A DNA stretch of 64,000 nucleotides from Rhopalosiphum padi (GCF_020882245.1 NC_083598.1:5697178-5761177); one strand, 5' to 3'. Positions 12,601 to 27,662 are shown, numbered from the stretch's first letter. Numbers and translations: made by a program. The notes: generated by a model not told the origin, from the sequence alone.

Positions 12601-15200
12601 GAAATCAATATGTCTATCGCTACGCTCAGAATTTAATAAATCCCAAACAAATATCGCATAATATCCTCTAAATAATGGTATATAAGGTTGTGGTATAAGA
12701 TAATGTTGCATCATTTTTCTAGTATTCACACCAAATTTTTTCTTAAACATATGAATATTTTGTTCAAAAATGTTGAATATTAGCCCAAAAATCTACGTTA
12801 AATATTTCATAAATTTGAATGATACACAATACATCAATTTTTCAATATATAAGCTTTAGAAATCCTACTAAAATACATTCCTAAAAGCGCATTAATTAAT
12901 CATAACTACTATACGTAAAAATCGTAATTATTATTGCACTTCACAAATAATGGTTTGTCCAGAATATCGATTTAAATTGGGTTAGCATAAATGGTAATAT
13001 AAAACAATTTATTCTGGGATTATTACTACGATGAAATGCATCATAGATAATTTATTAAAATCAATATTTTTTATACGTTTAAGCAGATATATAACTTCTC
13101 TAGGAAGTTGCGTGTAATTGAATAATTATTTATGTATGTATAAGGAATCAAATTATCAAAGATTAAGTTTTCAAAAGTTTACTGTAAAATAATAATATCA
13201 TCATAAGCTTTTACCTTAATTCCACAAATCGTAAAAGTATATACAATTTCTATTGAAATTTGAGAATACGACTAGTGGAGAAACATATTTTGTTCTACAT
13301 ACAATTATTTAACATGTATGGTTTTTTTCTCTTAATTTTCCATCACAATTATTTATACATTTAAAAAAATCATTAATTAATTTTTTTTTTATTATATATA
13401 CGTCATAATTGTACAACAATTGATAGTATGATATTATTTTGAATAGAAATATAAAATGCAACCATGTATGGGAATTATATTGCTTCTAGCAATAACTCCA
13501 AAAAAAAAACTGTGAAACTACCCTATTCTATAGTATATTTTGAGTATATCTCGGCATGGAGTAGTTCCCCGAAACGATGAGTGTCATAGATGCATTACAT
13601 TTGAGTACAACAATAAATTATTATTTACAAAAAATAATTCTAAGTAGTGACATTGTATCAGCTCCTTTTTCTAAGAATATTTTATCATTTTTCTTTTAGT
13701 AATTTCTTTTTTTATTATTAATATATTAGGAACTTCAAAAATTTTTGAAGTCTTAAATATTGAAATTTTACCAAGCTTTAAGTGTACCTAAAATAAAGCT
13801 TTGTCCGTGAATTAGCAATATAGCAGTAAAACTACTACAGTTAAACAGTATAATAGTAAAAGATACGAGTACTTTATTCGACCTTACTCGAAATATACAC
13901 GAGTTAAGTGAAGTACCTGATGACTATTATAAAAGCATAATTATAACCAAAATACTTGTATGCAAAAACAGAAACGTTTGAGTAGTTTAAAACGGAGTTG
14001 ATATACATGTGATTCAAAAGTCCTAACGTAAATTATCAATTAGCCGATAAAATGGATAGTGGAAAATTATTTAATGAATATAGGTAACAGCTAATGCAAA
14101 GATAAAAAGAAGAGTCCGAAAAGGGTAATTTAAACTTAATAATCTAATCTCTATTGAACAAATAATAAAAAATAGTAAATTATAAATAATAAAACATTTA
14201 TTGAAATAAAAATTAGGGAATAAATACCTTCAACCAGAAAAAGATAATCGCAAAAATATTATTATGTTCCAAAATTACAAAAAAAAAAAAAAAAAATAGA
14301 TAATGTATATTAAAGTTACGAGATAAACTAGATATAGTTGTCGAATAATTTTCATATTTATGGAGCAAGGTCACGTCAGATGATAAAGACATCTAATATA
14401 TCAAATAACGCATTGAATTGGAAAAGCTGCTATCAATAAAAAAAAAAGTCATACTATTATCGTTAAAGAAATTAAACCCTGTATCAAAAAAAAAACTCAT
14501 CAAACTTACATTTGAAAAGCATACAATAAACTTTGGTTATAAACGAAACTGAAAAAAAAAACTATTAAAATCATAACATATAAAGTAATTGAGCGTCATG
14601 TAAAATATAAGCTAGTAAACAAACGCCCAACAAAGATGTACTAAAAATAGTCAGTGAAATATATCCTTTGATGGAGTCTATTATTAAACTCTATTAAGAT
14701 GAGAATAAAGTAGATCTACTTATCAAACATAAGAAGGTATAATAGAAAGGAAATCGTCACCAAGAAGGTTAACCTTACAATCATATTATATCGAACAAAT
14801 CAAGTAAAATTCGACAGTCGGAAAATAAAACAATAATTAATAATCGTTTAAAATTAAAAAGAGATGTAATAAGCCAATCCAAGGGTTGAAAACAGTTTGG
14901 ATGAACTAATTGTTTGCAGATTATTAATTATTATAATTCCATCACTATAAAATCATATCATATATTATAGTTATTATTATAAACATAATCAACTACATTA
15001 TATACATATTTTATATTTTTAAACGATTTTTCAGAAATTGTATTATTTTTAATTTAATTATAATACAGTTTTATTAAATTTTAAGACTAAAAATCAATAT
15101 AACTATAATAAGTTATCCACCATTATTTCATTGAACAAAAGTGTCTAAACTCTACTCACCTAAACAAATATTGTGCGCACTATAAATAAAAAAGTTCTGT
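6671..15200. other. AT-rich intronic stretch, no gene recognised
   Basis: Contains short (AAT), (TA) and (TTA) runs, for example 9291-9310, and a gapless (GATAT)-like run near 8715-8740. A 20-bp perfect palindrome of low complexity is at 13732-13751. At 11380-11404 a pyrimidine-rich tract ends in TTTCAG, an isolated 3' splice-like sequence in a small GC-richer patch (11350-11430) with no open frame after it. A 61-residue open frame at 8774-8959 looks like chance. Confidence 0.5.
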
Positions 15201-15389
15201 TAGATTAGAATAGGTATGCAAAAGACAAAATGTATTACTATAACTAATAATATCTATATTAATACATTATCAAGTACCAGACTGACTAATTCAATCATAC
15301 TTAAAATAGTAATTTTAAATTTTGTATGGTATTTTTCCAAGTCCTTTCAAAAAAATAAAATTAAAATTAAGAAAAAGCGGAATTATATT

Positions 15390-15520
15390 AGCAATACGTC
15401 AGTTTTTGATAAGTGGATCTGGTTGGTACTTTGGGTGATCAAAAGTGGAAAATGCCCTTTACTTTGTAAACAAATCGGTTAAAAACGGGTGTTTGACATC
15501 TGTTTTTGATCAAATAAATA
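15390..15520. other. Small GC-richer patch, possible repeat fragment
   Basis: Sequence near 15400-15480 is less AT-rich and ends an open frame (15216-15482) whose last 25 codons read FDKWIWLVLWVIKSG. 'TTTTTGAT' recurs at both sides of the patch. It looks like a fragment of a dispersed repeat rather than an exon. Confidence 0.25.
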
Positions 15521-18500
15521 TTATTTGAAATAAAAATGTAAAAATTAATGATATTCTCAGTATTTAGATATTTAAAATATTAATTAAATTTATTTTATAT
15601 ATTATGGTTTTCTAGACATAATTTAATTTTAAAAATTGTTTTGTCTTTTGTACTATTTATGAACATTTAAAACTTCTTAATTTTTATATATTTTTTTTAT
15701 TATTATTATTATTCATTAATGCTGAAGATATTTTTTTCTACGTTAAAAAGCTTTAAATTGTAGATTCCTCATCATTTTTCTTACTAAACGTTTAAAAATA
15801 TCAAAAATAAATAGCTCCAACGTATAATTATAAATATTTTAAATTCAGATTTCTATGAAACTACGCAATCCAACTTAAAAGAACGGTTTATACTCAAACT
15901 ATTTTCTTTATGTTATTGTAAATAAAAAATATGTTAATCGTATAGACTTTAAACTTTTTAATATTTTGTTGTCATATTATTATTTGAATACACAAAGAAA
16001 TTTCCTAAATATTTTGACTAGTTTTAAGTTATATTTTATAGTATACGAATATATTTAATTCGTTCTACTGTACATCAATATTGACTTTAATCATTTTTAA
16101 TCAATAACTTACTTTAATTTTTAAGTTTACAAAAATAATATTATATTATATTATAACTATTAATCATATAATAAATTCGATATTTTCTTTCAAAAAAGAA
16201 AAAAAAAATCAATCTACAGTAGTATTATCTATAGAAACCCCAATAGCTATAAATTAAGTAAGGCAGATAATAGATATATACCGTTTCTATCGTTAAGTGA
16301 AGGCTGAAATTCGTTTCTGAAATTTTTACCATCAAATTAAAGTTTAACACGCCTAATAACCTACCAATTCAATAATGAGGTTAAAACGAAAGCATTTATA
16401 CAGCAGAGCGATTTCCTCTGTCTTGATAATCTATATGTACATACATAATATATCGATGAAAATGTGTATTTAATAAAAATAATATTTTGATTATTAACTT
16501 TAAAAATTACAATAATTTTGAGGTATTATATCTTTTTAGATTTATAATTAAAAAAAATCTATTAAACTATATTACTTTGTACTACTATTCACTCATTTTA
16601 AATTGAAAACAAAAAGGATTAAAGTAGAGATATTTATCAATATGATTTACTTAGTGAAACATTTTACAGAAGAACAACATTTTATATCATCTAGTTATCT
16701 GTTTATAATTAATATTGTTCGTTTTATATGTCATACATAAGACGACAGTATTAATTCGAATGATGAGTACAAGATTTTTTTATTTAACTATGCCATTCTG
16801 ATGAATTTAATAAAAATTGAAAAATCTCATTGAATAATAATTATGAATGAAAAGGGTATTTTTTATTTAAGCTTGTTATTAGGTGAATTTGGAATTACAT
16901 GGTTACATATTACTGTTGGTTCTTTAAAATTAATTTAGTATAAATATAAATCGATGAACTTAAAGACAATATTAAATAATACGACATTATTTTAGTATAG
17001 CCTCTTTAGGATATAGTCATGGCTTATAATATTATTAGTACCTATTTCAAAAATTTTTATACGTCATGTAAAACTTGAATTGAAAATACTAATAGACTTT
17101 CTGATACATTTTCAATTCATATTATAATTTGTTTATTTAAAATAAATTATTTTCTTAATTTAATAATTAATTTAAACAATTAATAGAAAAGTACTATACC
17201 ATCGAACGCGAAATAGGTATATTCATTCGATGTTTTTAGTATATTTTAAGTTTTTAAAGTTTGGTTAAATTTTTTTACTTATTAATTTAAATAGATTTAC
17301 TCTTATTATTTGTCAATTAATACTTTATATTAATAAATAATCATCAATATGCTAAAAATGTATTTAATATTAATATTATATTTATTTTATAGAACATAAT
17401 ATACTTGATGTTTTGCGTAATTCTGAATAATTCGTAAAATATAGAGAGTAATATATTTTTAATTTGTTTATTTATTTTTTCGTGATAATAGTGTGACCAT
17501 AAAACATTATAGACTGTATATTAATTGTTTAATTGGAAAACTGTATTATTGTAGAGAAGGACGTTGTTTCTGGTTTTAAAGTTTGCTTTCTTAGTTCATA
17601 AATATTAATCTAACCCGTAAGAATTATTGTTCACATACGTTTAATTTAAAAACACAATAAGTAATTTATTATATGTCAGCAACATCTAATAAGATTAAAC
17701 GTGCTGTTTTGTAACACATATTACACTGAGATTGTATTAAGCTAATCAACTTATTATTTTCTTTAACTTAGTATAATATATAATAGTAATATTTATTTTT
17801 TTTATGATTTTTTTCACCAATGTAATTAAATTAATTGATATAATTAATTTGTGAAAACAAGGATTAAAGTGAGACGGTAAGTGAAATATTTCAAATAAAA
17901 TTAACAAACGAGGTGAAAGCGTTTCCTAATAGTATATTCATGAATTCTATAAACAAATTCTGAAGTTATGATTGAAGTAAAGACACGATATTTTAATATT
18001 GGGCGCCTGAGAGATTGCATATATTTATTTAGTTGTGTCTGAGAATTCTTAAATAGCTATTCATTTATCCATAAAAAATAAATTTCTATATTTATTTCTG
18101 AGAATATAAGATAAATCTAATTTTTATTATGGCATAATAAATTAGTATATTAAAACATAAAAACAAACATAAACAGTGAAGGCAATAATATAAATACACG
18201 GCTATAAGAAATGTACATTATGATAATGAAGATATAGTTAAAAGAGCTTCGATTTTGCTGTTGATGAGTGATTATTAGAAAAATAAATATGTAACTCAAG
18301 GAAGTTAAAATAAGAATCAAAATAAATGATAGAAAACATTTTGTTGATAAAAATAAGGAATAAGTTATGGATAAAATCTAGAAAAATACTATTGAAATTA
18401 ACGGGAGATGAAAATTTTAGAAATTCGTGTAGAAACTTAATACTAATTGCATGTTAAATATTGTTTATTCAAGGTAGGTACCTACATTTTTATTAATTGC

Positions 18501-21500
18501 CCTAATATCAATTAATATTTCATCAATACCTTATCTTTATTTTGTTATAATTGTATCAGGCCATGAATGACCTAACAAGATGCAATGCTTTTGATGCTAC
18601 TTATAACAAATAATTCTAATTCAAACTCATCATCCATATAACTGGATAGTCATAATGGATTCGATATTATAATTTCTGTTGATAATAAAGTAAAAATAAA
18701 AAAAATATGCAATCAAAACTATAATAATATGTATTTATATTTAATCAGAAATTTTGAATTTTAGATCAAAAATATCACAATAAACAACCTTAAATGTTGA
18801 GAGAAGAGATATTTTTCTCCAAATCATACTTACAGACACGAATGAATATAGTAAAGTATGAAAAAAATAGAATGTAAAACTTGATCAAGACTTTGACACG
18901 TATAATTATTACTTGTTTAGTATTATTTATGTATTCACAGAAATAATTAAATTGTTTGCTATTATTTTAACCCATTTTATTAATCGTTAGTACTTTTTTA
19001 CTAACTTAATTTTTTTCATTTACTTTTATCAGTCACTAATCAATTATAACTTATAAATTAAAAACTATTTATTATAATTTTAATTTATAAACAAAAGTGT
19101 AATATCTGTACTCTGTAGATATTACGTCTTAGATGTATTTGAATATATATTTATTTATTTTTCGAATTCTCGTGTAAAAATACACAAATAATAATTTGTT
19201 AATCTGTAAATATCTGCATGTATCTAGTTATACAAATAAAGCAAAAGATTGTCAACTTTAGTATAGTAAATATTAAGGAGTTTAAATATAAAACAATTTA
19301 TGATTTATAGTATACTTTTATTTTATATCTATGTTTATAATTAAACAAATTACAGTGTAATAAACTTCTACAATAAAGTATAAAAGTACAGTTTTTTCTG
19401 ATTAAAAGTTTTAATCTCTCTACAAAAATGTTTAGTTTTAGTTAAAATATGTAACTATAAATTATAATTATAGTTATTAATTTTATGATTCCATAGATAC
19501 ATATAATTTTAACTATTGTTTTATCAAATAACTATGTTTGCAATCTTAAAAATAAACAGTCTAGAATATAGGTAGCTATCATTCATTGTATAGCATTATG
19601 TCACTTTTTTTTTTAACTATTGGTAACGAACTTAAGTACATTTTGTTTTTCCTCGTTGCATTTAAAAATATTTAATAGTTAATTATATAAGGTTTCAAAG
19701 TAAACCTATTTCTTCTGCCGTAGTTATTAATATTATAATAATATACAAGTAAAACATCAAAGATTACATTTTACTTAGAAAAACAATTTAAAAAAATCAC
19801 TCTAAAATTTATAAAATGTAAAATTTTGTAAATACTATATTATATTATATTTTCTACATTTTGAGCTTAATCGTGCGTTCATGCATATCCAGATTTCATT
19901 AAACAAATGAAAATGATTATTTCAGATAAAACAATTAGAACGCTGCCCGTGTAAATACGTGACATTTAAATTAAATTTACAAGTTACGGAATATTTGCCG
20001 TAGTGAATTGAATACCTAGCAGTTAAATTATTGTTGTTGTATACTTGTAATATTTCATTATTACGTTATTCCCTATGTTATTTAGATCAAATAAAATAAA
20101 TATGTAATGTCTCACTCTCTGTACGAAACATAGATATATGATTTATTAAAGCATGCAGCATGGTGACATAATATGATACTCGTTGATGTGATATAATATT
20201 GTATGGTACCCTCTATGCTGTACCGATATAATTGGATCACATAAAAGTTAGGTTTCGCCCCTATCATATTTCATAATAATTGTAATGCATTCATAATAAC
20301 AGAATGCTTTAGTTAACCTTGTACAAATATTTTAACTTTTTGTTGTTATTATTATTATTATTATTATTATAGCAGCGTGTGGTGTCAACTTTATGAAAAA
20401 AATAAACTGTCAATAAACTTCCTTAAAATAATGTCTAAAAAATGAAAATAAGTTTGTATACCTAAAATGTGTATAATATGATTTAGTAATAACAATGCGT
20501 TTATGTTTGGACAACTTAAGAATACGACCACTACGCGCAACATTTTACGATTTATTGTATTATCGTCTTATTAAATTTAATTATTAAATTTTTCTATTTT
20601 TACTAAATGCAATTTAAATAAAGTCTAAATTAAAATTCATCTACAATATATATATATATATTTTTAATTCTTATAATTAATGTCGTTTGTCTTAATTTTT
20701 TTATTTTATTGTTATATATTCAAAGTTATACAAATGTATAGATTGAAGCATTTTTACTATTCTAAAACATGATGATAGACAAAAAAAACATATACACGTT
20801 AATTTAAAATAAAAACACTCATTGATCCTTCAGAAATTAAACAATTCATAAAATATATTTTTATAGTTAATAAAATGTTGGATAGCTTCATTCAATAGTT
20901 ATATAAATTGAAATAAAATCAAAAAAAACTTGGAACTTAAAAACTATTATTTTTTTTAATTGCTGATAACAATATTATTTGTATACACATCAAAATAATA
21001 TAATTTATTGTAATACTTTAACTTTTTACTCAGAGAAATAAATTCAATTATAACATATAATTTATAACAACTACCTACAAGTTTAATGGTAAGTAAAACT
21101 TATCATTTGACAAAATTATTTATGTTTTTTTTCTTCTATATTTTCAGTTTATTTAAATTAACGTTGACATGATTTCATTTTAAGTCAACCAAAAAAATTA
21201 CAGATATAATAATATTAAATTTTTTCTCAATGAAAATTTATTCCCAATTTATCATCAATATATTTTGTGTGGTTATATTTTATAATTTATAGAACCACAA
21301 ACAATTTTGACAAATTGTTGTATGATTTATTGTATGTTATGAAAAATTATAGTAAATTATAGTTAAACAAAACAATAATAAAACAAATTATTAATAATAA
21401 ATTACAAATCATTTATCACGAAGGTTATCTAATCAAGTAAGGTTATGAGTTAAATATTTTACTTCAAAATTAACCAATCGAAATTATTACTTAGTATCTA

Positions 21501-22670
21501 TCTTCACATATATAAGTATAGTCGTTATTTTTGTAAGATTAACAATTTTTATAAATATAATAAAACATTTTAAGAAATAATTAAATAACAACGAATTAAA
21601 TTATAAGTATAATAATATGTAAAAATGCAATAATTATAGTCATTGATACCTATAATTTTGTATCATCTGTAATCAGTAAGGTTTGAAAACGGTTAATGCG
21701 TCTCATTGAAGTACACTAATAATATTATCGAATTTGAGGCTCTACTGAATCAATCGTTGAACTCACCATTTTAATTCAATGCAGTGAATATGACCTGATA
21801 AAAACGTCTATATATTGACCTGGTTACGGTGAAAAAATATAGTGAACACTTTTAATTAAATTATGTTACAAAAAAAAAAATAAACCTACCTTTTACTGTA
21901 CAAAAAATAAATAAATAAATAATGATAGTAAACAACTTACACAGGAATGATGTTTAACAAAACATTCAAATAATTAATGTGTACAGTCTTTGGTACATTA
22001 TGTAATATAAATTACGTCCAATCTGTCAAATCTGGAGATGCATAAAAATTTAGAATCTCTAGTATTCATAATATTATTATTATCGTTATTATTTATAACA
22101 TCAGTTATTCAATTCAATCGACATAACTTTGGCAGCGGGTATAAAGCTATTTCAATAGTGAATGTTTATGGCAATACATTAAACACGACACTCGTCTGTA
22201 TCCTGTACATATTATTATTATTATTATTATAATGAACCGTTTGAATAAAATTCACATTAAACCATTAACGGTTTTACTATCGTGTTTCCATTCACCAATC
22301 AATCAAGAAACCATAGAATATATGGAAATATAACACATGAATAGTATCTAGAAATATCATCCATTACAGCGTTTTAGCACCTATATATTGCTATCTACAT
22401 AACATTTGAATTTCATTGATTAAACACACAGCGATGGATTTAAGGAGAAGGAACAGTTATAAAACAATACAAAAGGCCAAATAAAGTAATTACTTGGAGT
22501 TAGGGCAATATTATATTCTTTTTTAATAAATATTTTTATTTTAATTATCCAATATAAATCCACCTATCTACAAAATTCACAGTCAACATTTTAACTAAGT
22601 TTTTTTATTTTAGATGAAAAAGAACTAACCATTAAAAATCAATATTTAAAAATGAATAAAATAAATTGAT
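15521..22670. other. AT-rich intronic stretch, no gene recognised
   Basis: Mostly A+T runs. (TTA)n tracts lie at 20344-20370 and 22210-22231. A 64-residue frame at 22038-22232 is partly a translation of the second tract and is not taken as coding. Confidence 0.5.
20344..20370. repeat. (TTA)n microsatellite
   Basis: About nine uninterrupted units. Confidence 0.9.
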
Positions 22671-22680
22671 TAATTCTACC

Positions 22681-22712
22681 ATTGATTATAAATAATAATA
22701 TTTATAATCAAT
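22681..22712. repeat. Perfect short hairpin, 14-bp arms
   Basis: ATTGATTATAAATA (22681-22694) pairs with TATTTATAATCAAT (22699-22712) over a 4-nt loop. The right arm plus 'GAT' recurs near 29431-29447. It is low complexity, so possibly chance in AT-rich DNA. Confidence 0.6.
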
Positions 22713-22934
22713 GATTCTACTAATGGTCGTACATTTTGTAATGTTGTTCCATTCTCGTTGTAAATTATCATATGTTGTAATATTTACAATAATAAACGTA
22801 ATTTACAATACAAATTAATATATACATCAAGATAGTTACTATGTGGGAACGTGTTTGAAATATAGGTATGTTATTATAAATAATCGTCCTTTTCATTTTT
22901 AATAATATAGTTGAAACAAAATTGAAAATTATGA

Positions 22935-22979
22935 AAGGCTGAGTCCGGGGACAGGCGATAGCCCAGTCAGCGAGCATCT
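22935..22979. other. Isolated 45-bp GC-rich patch
   Basis: A short GC-rich string (AGGCTGAGTCCGGGGACAGG and onward) stands alone in AT-rich DNA. It is too short for a gene and no tRNA arms fold from it. On the minus strand it encodes the start of an open frame (MLADWAIACPRTQPF) that quickly becomes A/T-run translation. It may be a repeat fragment. Confidence 0.35.
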
Positions 22980-23306
22980 ATATTTGGTCCATTAAACCTG
23001 CCACTATATGCACGAAGTACCTATTTTATGGTCGAGCATAATGCAGCATAAAATTGATCCAATATCAAGTTCAAGTACAATAGTACATTATAATGTAGTT
23101 TAAACACTTGCCAGGGCAATATTCAATTTTTATTTTATTGTAAAAACACGGCAGTCATTGAAAGGTACTATCATGCACCAGAAAACATATAGGTACACCA
23201 GTAAATAATAATAATAATTTAAAGTATTATTAATTTTTAATTTAATCCTACGTTTTTTTTTTTATGCATTATCGCGTTGATTCTAAGTATTAAAATTGAT
23301 TTCAAG

Positions 23307-23555
23307 TTAACCAACGATAGCGTACATTTCGAAGGAGAGAAGCGAACACACTTCAAAAATAGATAAATTTGAAACATCGTCGTTTTTATATGAAATCAAA
23401 TTATCTTCGGTGGTTGGGTCCAACCGTTCTAATATGTAAAAATGATCGTGAACGCGAACGTATTCTATAAACCATCCTATCTTTTGATCCGGATAATTCA
23501 GCACGACACGATGGCTACGTTTGCGTAAACTAAAATGCGGAAATGTGTATCGCAT
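23307..23555 (-). CDS. Unidentified 82-aa ORF, possibly an intron-nested gene or element fragment
   Basis: ATG at 23555-23553, stop just below 23310. The protein is MRYTFPHFSLRKRSHRV..., with mixed residues (YPDQKIGWFIEYVRV, ILERLDPTTEDNL) and none of the K/N/I/Y bias of chance frames in this window. Codon composition is more balanced and the DNA is GC-richer than its flanks. No family motif, signal peptide or membrane segment is recognised. It lies antisense within the predicted receptor intron. It could be the remnant of a transposon-encoded protein. Confidence 0.3.
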   Translation of the reverse strand: MRYTFPHFSLRKRSHRVVLNYPDQKIGWFIEYVRVHDHFYILERLDPTTEDNLISYKNDDVSNLSIFEVCSLLSFEMYAIVG

Positions 23556-25560
23556 CTTAAAATAGTTTTTATAGAAAACTAGGTCGTCTTATCTTTGTTT
23601 TGTTCGTTTGACGCAATATAATTCTAGTCGACATTTCCACTTCTGATTCGGTACTGTGTATACAGTATACGCCTTGAAATCCTATCCTGGACTTCCGTCT
23701 TATTTTTTTTTTTTTTTTTGCTATCATTATTATTATTATTATTGCACCATCGAGTCAAAGAAACGGTTTACATCGATATGAAATGAACTGGTACAAAAGG
23801 CGATACTTTTATTCAGTAAATGCAGCTACATTGTCTATTATTGCACAAAAAGATAATTTTTTATACGCTTATAAATTAAATGTATAGAATTTGAGTTGTT
23901 AAGACCAATTTACCCGTAAATTACAGGGTTTAGTTTGCAATAGTCGACCAGTAGATATTACATAGCAGATACCTATACGCGTTTCTAATTATTCCTGTTA
24001 TTGTCATAAACTATTTAAATTTTTTCATCGTAGATAATGGATAACCAATGATTCGACACGAATATAATACGAATAATTAATTAATTACGAACAATACGTT
24101 CACACCGGTACGTAATTTCGGTGACGGATTTCAAATAAGTACGTCACGGTTATTGCTCATAGTTGTCTGGGTACAATATCATAGATTTTGAGTTGGTATA
24201 TGTTCTCACTAAGCAAAAGCTATGCGTTTTAAGCGTTTCCATTTACACGATTCCGTGACTAGGTTTAAGTTAAAATGGACAGATATAATATATATACTAA
24301 AAAACAAAAAATACGTCTTTACTGAGGTTTATGGCTTGAAAGATACTGCACCAATACTAGATGACGATTGACAGGCGCTGTATCTTATCTCTTCTTCAGA
24401 CCTTCAATTGACGGAAAATCATCTTTCTCGAATTTCTATAGGATTTCAGAATGACATATACAATATATACACTGTAACACTGTACACGCACACTTCTGTT
24501 TTTGAAAAATTTATCTTGAACGTAATACATCATGTTTATAAAATATAATAGTACAAACGATTAGAAAAAAAATAGGCAAAATTCGATTTACTCAATTTCT
24601 ATATATATTTTTTATTTAGTCATACACCCATAGGTATATATAAATCGAATAAAATTCATAAATTCGACTATGATAGGGTAACCCATTTCACTAAACTGAA
24701 TGTAAAATGTTAACCTCTGATAATATTGTTACGATATTGGTTATTTGTCTGTTTTTCTCCATGTATCTACGTCTCTAATGAAATGTATCCACAAATTTGT
24801 GGTAGTTGGTATTTATTTTATAAGATAGTAGTTAGTCTCATATATTTAACCTGTAAATAAAAATAAAAATTTTAAATATATTCCGTTGTTATAAAAATAC
24901 AATGAATTATTTTATTTATCGATTAACTAATAGTAGCACACATTAGCCATACTTACCAAATGAGCACTACAGTTTTAAAGTAATCGGATAATCAAATAAT
25001 TTTGGCTGTCGAAACTTCAGGTGGTTTTCAACAAAAGTACCCTCCCAACTGCCATAGTGCATCAACACGTTAAACTGTTCAACCGTTCTTGCCCGCACAG
25101 TACGCCCGGCTGACGTCTACAAAATATAATATATATACTTAATAATAATACATGTTATATTGATGATTAACGTCGTGCCGTTATTTTATTTTTCGTTTCG
25201 AATTTGTTTTAGAGCTATTTGAGAACGCTCGGCCATACAAATCTCTAAAACAATAATGATTAACAAACAAACAAACAACAACAACATAAACAACAACAAT
25301 AATAATATTATCATATAACTATATAATATTTACTCGCTTTATTTAGATTTATAAACACCGGTAATGACGACCCTTTTGCCCGCCGTGATTCGTAGCGTAT
25401 ACGCGCGTATATATATGATCAATAAATGTAGGTACAACGTTTCCTCCAAATGCAAATATACGTACAACCCTTTTAAATTAATATACAAACTAATTATATA
25501 TTCGTAAAAAAATCGGGACAATGCGTTTCGCGTATTACGATCTCAATCGCATTATTATAC
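23556..25560. other. Moderately GC-richer intronic region, possible regulatory DNA
   Basis: Patches at 23580-23700, 24040-24260, 25020-25130 and 25330-25560 have more CpG and mixed sequence than the rest of the intron. A 17-nt poly-T (23703-23719) is followed by (ATT)n (23726-23743). A minus-strand frame at 25339-25521 has no protein-like character. No exon boundaries are supported. Confidence 0.25.
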
Positions 25561-26779
25561 GATTAATCGTATTGAACGACTCGAATTAATTTTATGATAA
25601 ACCAAAACGCTTAATGAGTTGATGAGTTTTGAAAATGCTGCACGGAATCTGTACAAATAGCAATTAAATATATATAAGTACAATATTATTAGATTGTATA
25701 ACCTATGTGATTACGTATCCTAAATATTTTAGTTTGATTTGTTTTATTTAAATTTAATTTGAGTGTAGTATCTATGAAGATATTTATCAAGTTTTATAAA
25801 TTATTGAAAATACGAAAAAAAAAAAATATTGAATTAGGGCGTATTCAATTTTAATTTATTTTTATTTTTGTGGAGTCTAGTAAAAATAATGTATACGATT
25901 TGTACTTACCACAAAGAACATACTACTTAAGAAAAACTAATATAAGATAATTAATAAGTGCAAGATGTCAGCAACACAATCATACCATATTGGTATTATA
26001 CATACTATATATCATATATATTTAACATAATGATGTTCAGTTCTCGATTTTTTTAAATCATCATATAATTACACTTTTATTTGTCTAATTACACATTTAA
26101 CACAAAACTCTAGCATTCTATGGCACATAAAATTGTTTTCATTTATAGAACCCTAATGGTGTTACAATTATTAGATAGATAATAGATAATTCTGATTTCG
26201 ACAAAAAAAAAAACAACATTAGTAGTTACATAGAGTTTTTTTACTAAATCGTTTATTGATATTTGTTTCTTTATATTGAGAGTTCAAAAAAAAAAAAAAT
26301 GAATTACATTTTGTTTTTATTATATTATATTAATTTAATTTAAACGAATAGATGTGTCGTTTATTATTTATTTTACCATGATTAAATTTTAGGAAATGTC
26401 AATTAAAAACAAAATATCTTAACAATTCTAAAGTTTTGAGGTTTAAAGACATTTTATAGTCCATAATTTATCGTGAACATTTATTATTTTACACATTTAT
26501 CTTTTTATTCTATTGATCTTTATAAATTACAATCTTAGATTATATGTGGCATTATAGTTACACTTTTAATAGGTAGGTACACTACATTTTTTTTTACAAA
26601 TTTTTTCAAAGAAATTGATTTGTATTACTAAAGTTAACGGTTTTATGTTGTCTTTTATTTATCCTATTTATTTTATAGTCAAATAAACTGTAGTTAATTT
26701 GATAAAAGCAACTAAAAATATTAATTTACCATGTAATTACCATGTTTTCATTGTTATATTTATACTATTAGTTATACAC
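25561..26779. other. AT-rich intronic stretch, nothing recognised
   Basis: A/T runs only; no repeat structure or gene signal was picked out. Confidence 0.5.
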
Positions 26780-26945
26780 GCATATGGTCGCGAGTTCGTG
26801 CAAAAATCCCATCATAAAAAGCACTCAGTTTTTCCTACATTTTTCATTTTACAATTTTCTTTCCGTAAAAACCTTTTTTTTAAAAATGAGCTCAATCGGT
26901 TCATCCATTTTGTATATATATATAGAGAGAGAGAGAGAAAGAGAG
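26780..26945 (+). mobile_element. Degraded 3' tail resembling an RTE-type LINE or derived SINE
   Basis: The segment ends with 'GAGCTCAATCGGTTCATCCATTTT' (split here: GAGCTCAATCGGTTC, then ATCCATTTT), followed directly by a (TA)n(GA)n tail at 26913-26945. An 'atcggttcagccatttt' ending followed by a simple-repeat tail is a recurrent 3' end of insect RTE/BovB-like retroposons, from memory. The upstream boundary is uncertain. The overlapping 94-aa frame (26699-26983) is not taken as a gene. Confidence 0.4.
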
Positions 26946-27631
26946 ATTACATAATTAAGTACATTATACTTCAATTTTGGTAATTTAATTTATCCTTAAA
27001 TGTATTTTATATTAACAAACAAAAAATGTTAATTATTGCAAGATGATAACTGATAACTATTTTTTTAATATCAGTCCTTTAAATTCGTGAATCTTTATAT
27101 AGATAAAATAAATCCTATATTAACCTATAAAAACCTATAAAAACCATAAGTCAGTAAGAAGAGCAATACGATAGTAATACATAATTGTAAGAGTATAGCA
27201 ACCTGTAACCTGTGTTCTACTTATACAAATTATTTATATATTTATTAATATTTATAAAAGAAAGTCTTTCCTTTCTTACTCTTTTCCTTTCTTACTCTAC
27301 TTAACCAAACAATAAAGTCTATTATACATATCAACACACAAACACGAAGCTCTATAACACAAATTATCACCTATCATGATATGGTGTATTTCATAAATTG
27401 ATAAAATATAATAACCGTAGTAATATTATTAAAATATATTTATAAAAACATTTCATTAACATTTTATTTTCAATTGGGTACCTTATATTTTTATCTAATC
27501 TAAATATTGATCTTACAATTCATTTTCAAAAATAAAATGCATTTACACGATTAAAAACAATTCCGTTTACGACGAACATGTCGTTCTCAATAAAAATTAA
27601 TACCTTTATTTTATTGTCAATGTTACACATA

Positions 27632-27662
<31 letters not shown>

